A stretch of DNA of 64,000 nt from Lentisalinibacter sp964427415 (GCA_964427415.1 CAYRUH010000002.1:124001-188000); one strand, 5' to 3'; positions 45,854 through 55,749 are shown, numbered from the stretch's first letter. The notes: generated from the sequence alone by a model not told the origin. Made by a program: numbers and translations.

Positions 45854-46366
45854 TCAGTCTAGCTCGCGCCGGTAGCGCCGGGCGTTCTCCACGTAGTGTT
45901 CCGCCGAGTGACCGATCATTGCGATCTCCTCGTCGCTCAGTTCGCGCACGACCTTGGCCGGTGCGCCCAGGACGAGCACGCCGTCCGGGAATTCCTTGCC
46001 CTCGGTGACCAGGCTGTTCGCTCCCACCACGGTGTTCGAGCCGATGCGCGCGCCGTTGAGGATGATGCTGCCGATGCCGATCAGGCTGTCGGCGCCCACG
46101 GTGCAGCCGTGCAGCATGACTTTGTGGCCGATGGTGACCCGGTCGCCGACCGTGAGCGGATAGCCTATGTCGGTGTGCATGACGGTTCCGTCCTGGACGT
46201 TGGCGCCCTCGCCGATCTCGATCCATTCGTTGTCGCCGCGCAGCACGGACTGGAACCACACGCTGGCCCGGGCCTTCAGCCGCACAAGACCGATCACCCG
46301 GGCATCCGGCGCCACCCAGGCGTCTCCGTGGATATCGGGACTCGACTTGCCGAGATCGTGGATCAT
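45854..46366 (-). CDS. gamma-carbonic anhydrase-like hexapeptide protein
   Basis: 170 residues of left-handed beta-helix repeats (YrdA/PaaY/CaiE family). The three zinc-ligand histidines are present in VMHTDIG, TIGHKVMLHGC (about residues 63 and 80-85). GAPAKVVRELSDEEI near the C terminus is also typical. Activity may be carbonic anhydrase or thioesterase, as shown for relatives. ATG at 46366; its AGGAG overlaps the gpmA stop, so it is co-transcribed with gpmA, 11 bp apart. Confidence 0.9.
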   Translation of the reverse strand: MIHDLGKSSPDIHGDAWVAPDARVIGLVRLKARASVWFQSVLRGDNEWIEIGEGANVQDGTVMHTDIGYPLTVGDRVTIGHKVMLHGCTVGADSLIGIGSIILNGARIGSNTVVGANSLVTEGKEFPDGVLVLGAPAKVVRELSDEEIAMIGHSAEHYVENARRYRRELD

Positions 46367-46377
46367 GGTCCGTCTCC

Positions 46378-47118
46378 TCAGCCGTTCGCCTGGTTCGCCA
46401 CCGCGGCCGCGGCCTTCTCCACCGCCTCCGGGTCGCCCAGGAACTCCCGGTTGCGGGGTTTCAGGTCGTCGTCCAGTTCGTAGGCCAGCGGGATGCCGGT
46501 GGGGATATTGAAGCCGGTGATTTCCTCGTCCGACATCTGGTCCAGCATCTTCACCAGTGCGCGCAGGCTGTTGCCGTGGGCGGCGATCAGCACGTGCCGG
46601 CCGGCCAGCAGGTCCGGTGCGATCACGTCGTCCCAGTAGGGCACCACGCGCTCAAGCGTACTCTTCAGTGACTCGGTGGCGGGCAGATCGGCGATGCCGG
46701 CATAGCGGCGGTCGAAGCGGGGATGGCGCTCGTCGTCTTGGGCCAGCGGCGGCGGCGGCGTGTCGTAGCTGCGCCGCCACACATGCACCTGATCTTCGCC
46801 GTATTTCTGCGCCGTCTCCGCCTTGTTCAGGCCCTGCAGCGCGCCGTAATGGCGTTCGTTCAGACGCCAGCTGCGGTGCACAGGAATCCACATGAGATCC
46901 ATCTCGTCCTGGATCAGCCACAGCGTGCGTATGGCCCGCTTCAGCACGGAGGTATAGGCGACGTCGAAACGGTAGCCGGCCTCATTCAGCGTGCGGCCCG
47001 CTTCCTTCGCCTCCTCGATGCCTTTCTCCGTCAGGTCCACGTCGGTCCAGCCGGTGAACAGGTTCTTCAGGTTCCACTCGCTCTGGCCGTGGCGGCAGAG
47101 GATCAGTTGTCCTGGCAT
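46378..47118 (-). CDS. gpmA: 2,3-bisphosphoglycerate-dependent phosphoglycerate mutase
   Basis: 246 residues; interconverts 3- and 2-phosphoglycerate in glycolysis. The phospho-histidine motif is LCRHGQSEWN (His near residue 9), LNERHYGALQG carries the catalytic Glu, and the second His is in IAAHGNSLRA (about 184). This is the cofactor-dependent type, not the metal-dependent GpmI. ATG at 47118 with GAGAGAGG upstream. Followed by the gamma-carbonic anhydrase gene. Confidence 0.96.
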   Translation of the reverse strand: MPGQLILCRHGQSEWNLKNLFTGWTDVDLTEKGIEEAKEAGRTLNEAGYRFDVAYTSVLKRAIRTLWLIQDEMDLMWIPVHRSWRLNERHYGALQGLNKAETAQKYGEDQVHVWRRSYDTPPPPLAQDDERHPRFDRRYAGIADLPATESLKSTLERVVPYWDDVIAPDLLAGRHVLIAAHGNSLRALVKMLDQMSDEEITGFNIPTGIPLAYELDDDLKPRNREFLGDPEAVEKAAAAVANQANG

Positions 47119-47166
47119 CTCGTTCGCTACCTCTCTCGGTCAGTTGCAGGTTCCGGCGCACACCGG

Positions 47167-47937
47167 TCAAACGGTGTGCACGATGTAGTTGCCCCGCGCA
47201 TCATCGAAGTCGATCCGGATGAGCTTCTCCTTCTGCGCCGATTCCAGCAGCTCGGAGAAGTTCTTGAAGCCGTAGTAGTTCTCGTTGAAGCCGGGATGCA
47301 CGCGGCGCATCGTCTGCTTGACCAGGGAGCCCCACAGCGGATCGTAGTCGGCCTCCAGGGAGTCGACGATCTCCACCAGCATCTCCAGCGCCTCCTGGCG
47401 CTTGCCGTTCGTGCCGCTCTTCTGTTCCGCCTTCTTCTTCGTCGCACCCTGGGTCTGCTTGCGCCCGGCCACACGGGCGAGATCGTCGTAGTAGATGAAC
47501 TCGTCGCAGTTGCCGATGAGCAGATCCGAGGTGGAGCTCTTGATGCCGCAGCCGATCACGCGCTTGTCGTTCTCCTTCAGCTTGGAGACCAGCGGCGAGA
47601 AGTCGCTGTCGCCGGACACCAGGGCGAAGGAGTCGATGTGGCTCTTCGCGTAGCAGAGGTCGATGGCGTCGACCACCATGCGGATGTCGGCGCTGTTCTT
47701 GCCGCTGAATTTCGTCTGCGGGATGTCGATCAGCTCGATGCCCTGCTCGTGGAAGTCGCGCACGTATTTCTGGTAGCGGCTCCAGTCCGAGTAGGCGCGT
47801 TTGTACACCAGCCGGCCCTTCTCGAGCAGGCGTTTCAGCACCAGCTTGATGTCGAAGGTGCCCTGAGGCGTTTCCTTGGCGCCCAGCGCCAGATTTTCGA
47901 AGTCGATGAATACCGCGATGAGTTGTTCGTCTGCCAT
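47167..47937 (-). CDS. NYN-domain putative ribonuclease with C-terminal OST-HTH domain
   Basis: 256 residues. The NYN (PIN-like) nuclease domain spans about 1-155 with its acidic residues in VFIDFENLAL (Asp12), KNSADIRMVVDAIDL and LVSGDSDFSPLV. A basic linker (GRKQTQGATKKKAEQK) leads to a LOTUS/OST-HTH RNA-binding domain (about 180-256, LWGSLVKQTMRRVHPGFNE, FKNFSELLESA). Proteins of this form are thought to act on RNA; the bacterial targets are unknown. It stands between gpmA (48 bp) and the glutamate dehydrogenase gene. Confidence 0.9.
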   Translation of the reverse strand: MADEQLIAVFIDFENLALGAKETPQGTFDIKLVLKRLLEKGRLVYKRAYSDWSRYQKYVRDFHEQGIELIDIPQTKFSGKNSADIRMVVDAIDLCYAKSHIDSFALVSGDSDFSPLVSKLKENDKRVIGCGIKSSTSDLLIGNCDEFIYYDDLARVAGRKQTQGATKKKAEQKSGTNGKRQEALEMLVEIVDSLEADYDPLWGSLVKQTMRRVHPGFNENYYGFKNFSELLESAQKEKLIRIDFDDARGNYIVHTV

Positions 47938-48028
47938 TATTTGTCAGCCATTGTCATTCGGAATGGTTATCCGGATCGATTATTCGGCATTGCGTGTCCG
48001 GGATGATGGTCGGCGTCCCGCGGTCCTG

Positions 48029-51000
48029 TCAGCGGCCCGTGAGTTTGGTCAGCTCGTCGGTGGCGACCGAGAGGGTAGCAAAATCGGTGCGGGTGCTCTT
48101 CTGCATTTCGTCGAGCATGTGGCGCGCGCCGCGCACCCGTTCGCCGGCTCCGTCCAGCCAGCTGACGACGGCCTCGGCGGTGTCGAGTTCCGGTCCGGTC
48201 TCCTCCAGCAGCCGCTCGGTGAGCGTGCGCTGGACGTTGCGGATGTTGTCTCGCAGACGGCTGCGCGCCAGTGCCTGCCAGTGGCCCCGCGCCTGCAGCT
48301 CGTCGATCCTTTCGCGCACCCAGTCCAGGTGCAGTCCGCGGCCCAGCTCGAAATGCAGACGGGCGACCCGCCGCAGGTCGCGCTCGCCGGCGATGTCGAC
48401 GATGTCCAGCGCCGAGGTGACCACCGTCAGCGCGGCGATGCGCTGCGCCAGCCGCGCCGGCAGGCCCATGGATTCGAACTCGTTGCTCATCCGCGCCAGC
48501 CGCTGGCGTGCGTGCTCGTGCAGCAGCGAGCCGAGTTTCTGGAAGACCAGGCTGACGCCGGGTTTCAGGGTCTTCACGGCGGCCTCGATGCTCTCCCAGG
48601 ATTGCTCGCGGCGCAGTAGCCAGTAGCAAGCGTGGCGTAGTTTGCGGCCCACCTCGAACATCACCAGGTACTGGGTCTCGGCGGGGATCAGATTGTCCAG
48701 CGCCTCGATACCCGCCCAGATGTCGCGGGCACCACAGACCTCCCGCGCCACGGCATAGGCGCGGGCCACGCTCACCGCATCGGCGCCGGTCTCGTCCGCC
48801 GCCCGCCAGGCGAAGGCGGGGCCCATGCGGTTCACCATGCTGTTGGTGATCAGCGTAGCCAGGATCTGGCCGCCGAGACGGTGCTCGGGGATGAGTTCGC
48901 CGTAGCGACGGGGCAGGGGCGCCGGAAAGTACTGCTCGAGTTCTCTCGCCAGATAGCCGTCCGTGGGGATGTGGGCGGCCTGCATGCGGCCGTAGAGCTC
49001 GATCTTCGAATAGCTGAGCAGCACCGCCAGTTCGGGCCGGGTCAGTCCCATGTCGTGCTGGCGGCGTTCCTCCAGCGTCTCGTCGTCGGGCAGGTACTCG
49101 AGTTCCCGGTCTAGCAGGCCCGTCTTCTCCAGCGCCTGGATGAGGTAGAGATGCTCGCTCAGGCGGTCGACGCCGGTCGCCTGCATCATGCTGATGGCCT
49201 GGGTCTGCAGATAGTTATTGCGCAGGACGAGTGAGGCCACGTCCTCGGTCATGTCCGCCAGCAGCCGGTTGCGGCGGCCCGTCGTCAAGCGCCGCGTCTC
49301 GGCCACCTGGCCGAGCAGCACCTTGATATTCACTTCCCGGTCGGAACTGTCCACACCGGCCGAGTTGTCTATGAAGTCCGTGTTGATGCGCCCGCCGGCC
49401 AGCGCGAACTCGATGCGCGCCCGCTGGGTGAGGCCCAGGTTGCCTCCCTCGCCGACCACCCGGCAACCGAGTTCGCCGGCGTTGACGCGCACGGCGTCGT
49501 TGCTGCGGTCGCCTACCTCGGTGTGGGACTCGGTCCCGGCCTTGACGTAGGTGCCGATGCCGCCGTTCCAGAGCAGGTCGCAGTCCATGCGCAGGATGGC
49601 GCGTATGAGCTGCGGCGGGCTCAGGCTCTCCTCCGTGACGCCCAGCATGCCGCGCACCTCGGCGCTCAGCGGGATGACCTTGGCGGAGCGGGGCCAGATG
49701 CCGCCACCGGCGGAAATCAGTCGTTCGTCGTAGTCTTCCCAGCTCGAGCGAGGCAGGGCAAACAGGCGTTCGCGCTCTGCGAAGCCCGCCGCCGCGTCGG
49801 GGTTCGGGTCCAGGAAGATGTGCTGGTGGTTGAATGCCGCCGCCAGGCGGATGGTCTCCGACAGCAGCATGCCGTTGCCGAACACGTCGCCACTCATGTC
49901 ACCGATGCCCACCACCGTGAATTCCTGGCTCTGGGTCTCTACGCCCATCTCGCGGAAATGGCGGCGCACCGCCTCCCACGCGCCTCTTGCGGTGATGCCC
50001 ATCTTCTTGTGGTCGTAGCCCGCGGAGCCGCCGGAGGCGAAGGCATCGTGCAGCCAGAAGCTGTAATCCGCCGAGATCCCGTTCGCGATGTCGGAGAACG
50101 CTGCCGTGCCCTTGTCGGCGGCCACCACCAGATACGGGTCGTCGCCGTCCAGGCGCACCACGCGCTCCGGCGGGACCACCTCGCCTTCGACGATGTTGTC
50201 GGTGATGTCCAGGAGCGAGCCGATGAAGATGCGATAACAGGCGATCACCTCCGCCTGCACCGCATCCCGGTCACCCTCCGGCAGCCGCTTCGGCAGGAAG
50301 CCGCCCTTGGCGCCGGTGGGTACGATTACCGTGTTCTTGACCGTCTGCGCCTTCATCAGGCCGAGCACCTCGGTGCGGAAGTCCTCCCGGCGGTCGGACC
50401 AGCGGATGCCGCCGCGGGCGACCGACCCGGCGCGCAGGTGGGTGCCTTCCACCCGCGGCGAGTACACGAAGATCTCGTAACGGGGCCGAGGCAGCGGCGC
50501 CTCCTCCAGGGCCGAGGGATCGTACTTGACGGCGATGGCGGGCGGCTCCCGGCCGTCTGCGTCGAGGCGGAAGAAATTCGTGCGCAGCGCCGCGTCCAGC
50601 ACGCCCGTATAGGCACGCAGTATGCGGTCTTCGTCCAGTGTCGCCGCCTCGGCGACACAGCGGGCGATCCCGCGGCGGCACTCCTCGAGCCCGCTGCGCG
50701 CCTCGTCCGCGTCGGCATCCGGGTCGAACTGCAGCCTGAAGCGGCGCACCAGCAGCGCGGCCATCTCCGGATGACGCGCCAGTACCGACTCCATATACGG
50801 TTGCGAGAAGGGCAGGCCCAGCTGCAGCAGGTACTTGGTAAACGCACGCAGTATCGAGGTCTCCCGTGCGCTCAGGGCCGCCTCCAGCACGAGCCGGTTC
50901 AGCCCGTCGTTCTCGCACTCGCCGGCCAGTACCCGGGAGAAGGCGTCCTCGAAGCGGCGTTCGGCCTCCGCCGGGTCGATGGCGGCGCCGCGGGGATGCT

Positions 51001-52858
51001 CGAGCTCGAAATCCTGGATCCACCAGGCGCTGCCGTCATCCAGCTCCAGGTGGTAGGGCCGTTCACTCACGACCCGCACGCCCAGGTTCTCGAGGACGGG
51101 CAGGGCGTCGGAGAGCGCCAGAGGCTGCCCCGGGCGGAAGATCTTGAAGTGCAGCCGTTCGACGACGTCCGGCGGCCGGTACAGCTCGGTGTTCTCGTCG
51201 GACCCGGCGTCGCCGCCCGTCAGCCGGTGCAGTGTCTCCACGTCGCTGCAGGCGGCTGCCGGCGTGACGTCTTCCTCGTAGGCCAGCGGAAAGACATGGC
51301 CGTAACGGCGGGCGAGCGCGATACCGCGAGCCTCGCCCAGGTGCTTCACGAGGGCGTCGGCGAGGCGGTCCTGCCAGGTGACCACGGCCTCGCCGATGTC
51401 CTTCTCGATCTGGCGGATGGAGATTCTCGGCTTGCGGCCCTGCTCGATGTGCACGATGAGGTGCAGCCGGGCGAGCACCGATTCCGACAGCTCCACCGAG
51501 GACTCGATGCTGAGCCCCTCGAACGCCTGCATCAGGATGGTCTCGATGCGCTGGCGCACCCGGGTGTTGTATTTCTCCCGGGGCACGTAGACCAGACAGG
51601 AGAAGAAGCGGCGGAAGGCGTCCCGGCGCAGGAACAGCTTCACCCGCTGGCGCTCCTGCAGGTTCAGGATGCCCGCGGTGGTGCGCGAGAGATCCCGGAC
51701 CGAGGCCTGGAACAATTCGCCCCGCGGGTAGGTGTCCAGTACGTGCATGAGCGCCTTGCCCCGGTGGCCGCTGGGGTCCAGTTCGGCCCGTTCGATGACC
51801 CGCCGGACTTTCAGCCGCAGCAGCGGGATGGCACGCGGGCTTTCGCTATAGGCCACCGAGGTCAGGAGTCCGAGAAAACGCTTCTCGCCCACCGGCTCGC
51901 CGGCCTGATTGAAGATTTTCACCCCGATGTAGTCGAGATGGCTGGGGCGGTGCACGGTGGAACGGGCGTTCGCCTTGGTCAGGATCAGCAGCTCCCGGCC
52001 GCGGGCCTCGCGGCGCATCTCCGGTGTCATGGTCACGCGGCGCTCCGCCGAGCGGCGTTTCGATAAAATGCCGAGGCCGGTATCCGGCACCGGCCGGAGC
52101 TGAGCCTCGCCATTGCTCTGCACCACCTTGTATTGCTGGTAGCCCAGGAAGGTAAAGTGGTCGTCTGCCATCCACTCCAGCAGCCGGCGGCTCTCCTCCA
52201 CCAGCGTCTGGTCCACGCGGCCCGCCGGGCCTTTGAGCGCGGCGGCGGCCTGCAGCATCTTCTCGCGCATGCGGCGCCAGTCCCGCACGGCCACGCGCAC
52301 GTCGCGCAGAGTCTCCTCCAGCGCACGCTTCAGGGCTCTCATGCGCCGGTCGCTGGTCTCCCGGTCGATCTCCAGGCGCACGAAGGACTCCACCCGACCT
52401 TCACGGGCGGAACGGCGACGAATGCCGGTCAGGGTGCCCTGTGCGTCGCGCTCCACGCGCACGAGCGGGTGGACCGTCAGGTGCACGTTGCTGCCGGTGC
52501 GCGCTACCGCCATGCCCAGCGAATCCACCAGGAAGGGCATGTTGTCGTTCACCATCTCCACGATGGTGTGGTTGGAGTCCCAGCCGTCGCGGCCGGGATC
52601 GGGGTTATAGATACGAAGCCGGTGGCGGCCGCGACGCCGAACCGTGCCGAATTCCAGGTGCGCGAGTGCCGCCCCGGCCAGGTTCTCCGGCGTGGCCACG
52701 CGCAGGTCCTCGACATCGACGTCGGCGTAGTAATGGCAGATGAATTTGCGCAGGCGTGTGCGGTTGCGGAATGGTCCGGAGCCGCGCACGGCGCCGACAA
52801 TCTCCTCCAGGATCCGGTCTTTCTGGTCCGAGTTCCGGCGCAGCGCTTTGGGGCTCAC
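48029..52858 (-). CDS. gdhB: NAD-specific glutamate dehydrogenase, large 180-kDa type
   Basis: 1609 residues from the GTG at 52858 (MSPKALRRNSDQKDRILEEI); AGGA lies about 12 bases upstream. Catalyses oxidative deamination of glutamate to 2-oxoglutarate. A long N-terminal regulatory region with ACT-like modules (about 1-700; NHTIVEMVNDNMPFLVDSLG near 100) precedes the catalytic domain. That domain has ARGGIRWSDRREDFRTEVLG, KNTVIVPTGAKGGF (about 840-875) and GVDSSDREVNIKVL. The size matches the Pseudomonas aeruginosa and Caulobacter enzymes. In-frame reading beyond the GTG overlaps kynA's leader and is rejected. Links amino-acid catabolism to the TCA cycle. Confidence 0.96.
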   Translation of the reverse strand: MSPKALRRNSDQKDRILEEIVGAVRGSGPFRNRTRLRKFICHYYADVDVEDLRVATPENLAGAALAHLEFGTVRRRGRHRLRIYNPDPGRDGWDSNHTIVEMVNDNMPFLVDSLGMAVARTGSNVHLTVHPLVRVERDAQGTLTGIRRRSAREGRVESFVRLEIDRETSDRRMRALKRALEETLRDVRVAVRDWRRMREKMLQAAAALKGPAGRVDQTLVEESRRLLEWMADDHFTFLGYQQYKVVQSNGEAQLRPVPDTGLGILSKRRSAERRVTMTPEMRREARGRELLILTKANARSTVHRPSHLDYIGVKIFNQAGEPVGEKRFLGLLTSVAYSESPRAIPLLRLKVRRVIERAELDPSGHRGKALMHVLDTYPRGELFQASVRDLSRTTAGILNLQERQRVKLFLRRDAFRRFFSCLVYVPREKYNTRVRQRIETILMQAFEGLSIESSVELSESVLARLHLIVHIEQGRKPRISIRQIEKDIGEAVVTWQDRLADALVKHLGEARGIALARRYGHVFPLAYEEDVTPAAACSDVETLHRLTGGDAGSDENTELYRPPDVVERLHFKIFRPGQPLALSDALPVLENLGVRVVSERPYHLELDDGSAWWIQDFELEHPRGAAIDPAEAERRFEDAFSRVLAGECENDGLNRLVLEAALSARETSILRAFTKYLLQLGLPFSQPYMESVLARHPEMAALLVRRFRLQFDPDADADEARSGLEECRRGIARCVAEAATLDEDRILRAYTGVLDAALRTNFFRLDADGREPPAIAVKYDPSALEEAPLPRPRYEIFVYSPRVEGTHLRAGSVARGGIRWSDRREDFRTEVLGLMKAQTVKNTVIVPTGAKGGFLPKRLPEGDRDAVQAEVIACYRIFIGSLLDITDNIVEGEVVPPERVVRLDGDDPYLVVAADKGTAAFSDIANGISADYSFWLHDAFASGGSAGYDHKKMGITARGAWEAVRRHFREMGVETQSQEFTVVGIGDMSGDVFGNGMLLSETIRLAAAFNHQHIFLDPNPDAAAGFAERERLFALPRSSWEDYDERLISAGGGIWPRSAKVIPLSAEVRGMLGVTEESLSPPQLIRAILRMDCDLLWNGGIGTYVKAGTESHTEVGDRSNDAVRVNAGELGCRVVGEGGNLGLTQRARIEFALAGGRINTDFIDNSAGVDSSDREVNIKVLLGQVAETRRLTTGRRNRLLADMTEDVASLVLRNNYLQTQAISMMQATGVDRLSEHLYLIQALEKTGLLDRELEYLPDDETLEERRQHDMGLTRPELAVLLSYSKIELYGRMQAAHIPTDGYLARELEQYFPAPLPRRYGELIPEHRLGGQILATLITNSMVNRMGPAFAWRAADETGADAVSVARAYAVAREVCGARDIWAGIEALDNLIPAETQYLVMFEVGRKLRHACYWLLRREQSWESIEAAVKTLKPGVSLVFQKLGSLLHEHARQRLARMSNEFESMGLPARLAQRIAALTVVTSALDIVDIAGERDLRRVARLHFELGRGLHLDWVRERIDELQARGHWQALARSRLRDNIRNVQRTLTERLLEETGPELDTAEAVVSWLDGAGERVRGARHMLDEMQKSTRTDFATLSVATDELTKLTGR

Positions 52859-53045
52859 TATGATCGCAGTTCCTGACGCCGCCGGCCGCGATCCCGGCGG
52901 GCGTGTAACCGTCTTCCAACGGGGCGCCAGTATACACGACGACACCGTGCCGCCGCGGCTGCGCGCTTGCTGGTATCCTGCCGCGCATCGAGTCATGACA
53001 GGCCGCCGGCAGCGGCGCCGGCGTGCGAGCAGGAGGCCGTCCCCC

Positions 53046-53894
53046 ATGGCGAGCGACCATTACGACGATGCGTTCCACACGGACCTCGATCCCCGCGAGG
53101 ACTATGCCGGCTATCTCCGTCTGGACCGGCTGCTGTCCGCGCAGCGCCCGCTCAGCGACCCGCCCCATCACGACGAGATGCTGTTCCTCATCCAGCACCA
53201 GGTGGCGGAGCTGTGGTTCAAGCTGATCGTGCACGAGCTCGAGGCGGCGATGACCGCCATCCGTGAGGACGATCTGGCCCGCGCGGCAAAGATTCTCGCG
53301 CGGGTGAAGCAGGTGCAGCACCAGCTCTACAGCCAGTGGGATGTGCTGGATACGCTCACCCCCAGCGAGTACGCCGAGTTCCGTCACGTATTCGGGCAGG
53401 CCTCCGGCTTCCAGTCGCCCCAGTACCGGCTGGTGGAATTCATGCTCGGCAACAAGGATCCGGCGAAGATCGCCGTATTCGCCCGCCACCAGGAGTGGCG
53501 CCGGCGGCTGCGCACGGCCCTGGAGTCGCCTGCCGTCTTCGACGAGTTCCTGCGCCACCTGGCCCGCATCGGCCTGCCGGTGCCCGGGGAGGCGATCGAG
53601 CGGGATTTCACGTTGCCGCGGGAGCCCGACGACCGGGTGGTCGCGGTGCTGGGCGAGATCTACGCGCAGCCCGAGCGCTACTGGCAACCCTACGAACTGG
53701 CCGAGGCGCTCATGGACGTCTCCAACAACTTCCAGTTCTGGCGCTTCCATCACCTGAAGACAGTGGAGCGGATCATCGGCCACAAGCGCGGCAGCGGCGG
53801 TACGGCGGGCGTCGCCTGGCTGAAGCGCGCGCTGGACCAGGATTTCTTCCCGGAGCTGATCCGGGTGCGCACGGAGCTCGCGGACAGCACCTGA
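53046..53894 (+). CDS. kynA: tryptophan 2,3-dioxygenase
   Basis: 282 residues; haem enzyme opening the indole ring of tryptophan to N-formylkynurenine. Family sequences include YAGYLRLDRLLSAQ, DEMLFLIQHQVAELWFKLI (about residues 43-61), the FGQASGFQSPQYR substrate region and the haem-side HHLKTVERIIGHKRGSGG (about 239-256). The ATG at 53046 follows AGGAGG. No kynB or kynU is in the window, so the rest of the pathway lies elsewhere. Divergent from gdhB; converges on the MarR gene with one base between stops. Confidence 0.97.
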   Translation: MASDHYDDAFHTDLDPREDYAGYLRLDRLLSAQRPLSDPPHHDEMLFLIQHQVAELWFKLIVHELEAAMTAIREDDLARAAKILARVKQVQHQLYSQWDVLDTLTPSEYAEFRHVFGQASGFQSPQYRLVEFMLGNKDPAKIAVFARHQEWRRRLRTALESPAVFDEFLRHLARIGLPVPGEAIERDFTLPREPDDRVVAVLGEIYAQPERYWQPYELAEALMDVSNNFQFWRFHHLKTVERIIGHKRGSGGTAGVAWLKRALDQDFFPELIRVRTELADST

Positions 53895-53895
53895 C

Positions 53896-54360
53896 TCAGT
53901 AGTGGGGCGCACCCAGCAGCCGGGCCTTCGCTAGCAGGCGCTCCAGCATCACATCCAGGGTGTGCACCTCCTCGTCGCTGAGGCCGTGCAGGAGTTCGCG
54001 CTCGAACTTCAGCGCCAGCGGCGCCACCTCGGCATACACTTCCTCGCCGGCCGGCGACAGGTGCAGGATGGACCGGCGCCGGTCCTGGTCGGCGAAGCGC
54101 CGGTTGATGCGCCCGCTCTTGATCAGCTTGCCCACGGCCCGGCTGACGGCGACCTTGTCCATCAGGGTGCGTTCGGCCACCTCGGAGGCCGACAGGCCCG
54201 GGTGTCGGCTCAGCACGGCCATGATGCGCCACTCGGGTATCGTCAGCCCGAAGCGCTTGGAATAGGCGCCCGCGATGGTGGCGCTGACGGTGTTGGAGAG
54301 GATCGACAGGCGGTAGGGGAGGAAGTCCTCGAGTATCAGTTCCTGTTGCTTCTCGGTCAT
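53896..54360 (-). CDS. MarR-family transcriptional regulator
   Basis: 154 residues, winged-helix regulator. The DNA-binding part (about 40-110) shows IPEWRIMAVLSRHPGLSASE, MDKVAVSRAVGKLIKSG (recognition helix) and the wing DQDRRRSILHLSPAG. Helices at both ends form the dimer interface. The effector and target are unknown. It overlaps almost with the kynA end, so kynA transcripts could run antisense through it. Confidence 0.9.
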   Translation of the reverse strand: MTEKQQELILEDFLPYRLSILSNTVSATIAGAYSKRFGLTIPEWRIMAVLSRHPGLSASEVAERTLMDKVAVSRAVGKLIKSGRINRRFADQDRRRSILHLSPAGEEVYAEVAPLALKFERELLHGLSDEEVHTLDVMLERLLAKARLLGAPHY

Positions 54361-54466
54361 GGTCTCCGTCCATCGGATAGGCAGCTCGCCGCAGACCGGT
54401 TGAGGTTAGCCTCCGCGGGAGGCGGTGGCCAGCCCCCCGGAGATGCCGCGACGGCGCGGCGGGAGA

Positions 54467-55567
54467 TCAGGGGAGGTGGGGCGCGGCCAGATACTCCCGG
54501 GACTGCATCTCGACCAGCCGGCTCACGGTGCGCTCGAATTCGAAGGCGAGGCGCCGGCCCCGGTACAGCTCTTCGGGCGCTGCGGCCGCCGACAGGATCA
54601 GGTTGACCCGGCGCTCGTAGAACTCGTCCACCAGCGCGATGAAGCGACGGGCGGGGTTCTCGCCGTCCCGGCCGAACACGGGCACCCCCGCCAGGATTAC
54701 CGTGTGGTAGCGCCGGGCGATCTCGATGTAATCGTCCTGGCTGCGCGGCCCGTCGCACAGCTCGGCGAACTCGAACCAGGCGACGCCCTCGGCCAGCCTG
54801 ACCGTGCGCAGCGGACGGCCCTCGATGGTGAGTGTGCGGCCGCTCTCCTCGCGCCCCGAGGCGATGCGGCGGAAGTAGCGAGCGAGGTTGCGGTCGGCGG
54901 CCTCGTCGAGGGGTGCATGATAGATCTCCGCCTCCTCCAGCACCCGCAGCCGGTAGTCCGTTCCGGCCTCCAGGTGGAAAACCCGGCAGTGACGCTCGAT
55001 GGCCTGGATGGCCGGCAGGAACTGCTGGCGCTGCAGGCCGTCGCGGTAGAGTTCCGAGGGCGGCAGGTTGGAGGTTGCCACCAGGGTGACGCCGCGGCGG
55101 AACAGTGCGCGGAGCAGTCGGCCGAGGATCATCGCATCGGCGATGTCGGAGACGAAGAACTCGTCGAAACAGAGCACCCGGGTGTCGGCCGCCATGTCCG
55201 CCGCGACCCGGTCCAGCGGGTCCTCCAGACGCGCGTGGCGCCGCAGCGCCGCGTGCACCCGCCGCATCATGCGGTGGAAGTGGATGCGCAGCTTGTCCTC
55301 GAAGGGCAGTTCCTCGAAGAACAGATCCATCAGCAGGGTCTTGCCCCGGCCGACGCCGCCCCAGAGATACAGCCCGAGCACCGGCTGGACCGCGAAACGG
55401 CCGGGGAACCGCCGCGCCAGGCCGCGGCGCAGCGCCGCCGCTGTCCCGGTGTCGCGGGTCAGTTCGTCATGCAGCCGCTGCAGCTCCCGGACGGCCGCCT
55501 CCTGGGTCGGGTCCCGGGTCAGGTCCTCCCGGCGCACGCACTCCAGGTAACGGTGGCGGATGGTCAT
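54467..55567 (-). CDS. zapE: ZapE, AFG1-like cell-division ATPase
   Basis: 366 residues from the ATG at 55567 (MTIRHRYLECVRRED). P-loop ATPase of the AFG1 family: Walker A is GGVGRGKT (about residues 74-81), Walker B LCFDEFFVSD (about 140-149), followed by the family pattern LVATSNLPPSELYRDGLQR. In E. coli ZapE binds FtsZ and destabilises Z-rings under stress. The start has a weak ribosome site; a longer in-frame reading begins near the REP-like repeat and is less credible. Confidence 0.92.
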   Translation of the reverse strand: MTIRHRYLECVRREDLTRDPTQEAAVRELQRLHDELTRDTGTAAALRRGLARRFPGRFAVQPVLGLYLWGGVGRGKTLLMDLFFEELPFEDKLRIHFHRMMRRVHAALRRHARLEDPLDRVAADMAADTRVLCFDEFFVSDIADAMILGRLLRALFRRGVTLVATSNLPPSELYRDGLQRQQFLPAIQAIERHCRVFHLEAGTDYRLRVLEEAEIYHAPLDEAADRNLARYFRRIASGREESGRTLTIEGRPLRTVRLAEGVAWFEFAELCDGPRSQDDYIEIARRYHTVILAGVPVFGRDGENPARRFIALVDEFYERRVNLILSAAAAPEELYRGRRLAFEFERTVSRLVEMQSREYLAAPHLP

Positions 55568-55678
55568 GGCGCAACGGAGCGTACACCGTCGGCGCCCCGG
55601 CCTCCACAAGGCCTCGACAGGTACCGCGAGGGGACGGGATGTTAGAATTAAAAGGATTCCTTGCAATCTCATGTAGCA

Positions 55679-55726
55679 GGGCCTTCAGGCCCGATCCGTG
55701 CAGGATGGGGCCTCAGCCCCGATCCG
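55679..55726. repeat. REP-like doublet of two GC hairpins
   Basis: Two similar units in a row: GGGCC-TTCA-GGCCC then GATCCG (stem 55679-55692), and GGGGC-CTCA-GCCCC then GATCCG (stem 55707-55720). The form GxAGxxxGGGCNTCAGNCCCGATCCG resembles the extragenic palindromes scattered through Xanthomonas, Pseudomonas and relatives. It lies in the 182-bp gap between zapE and the divergent ETF-QO gene, directly before the ETF-QO ribosome site. Confidence 0.6.
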
Positions 55727-55749
55727 ATAACCAGCAGAGGGGATGACAC

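Noticed and set aside
53896..54360. MarR regulator as dedicated regulator of kynA
   Set aside because: Genes are merely convergent; no shared promoter or operator links them.
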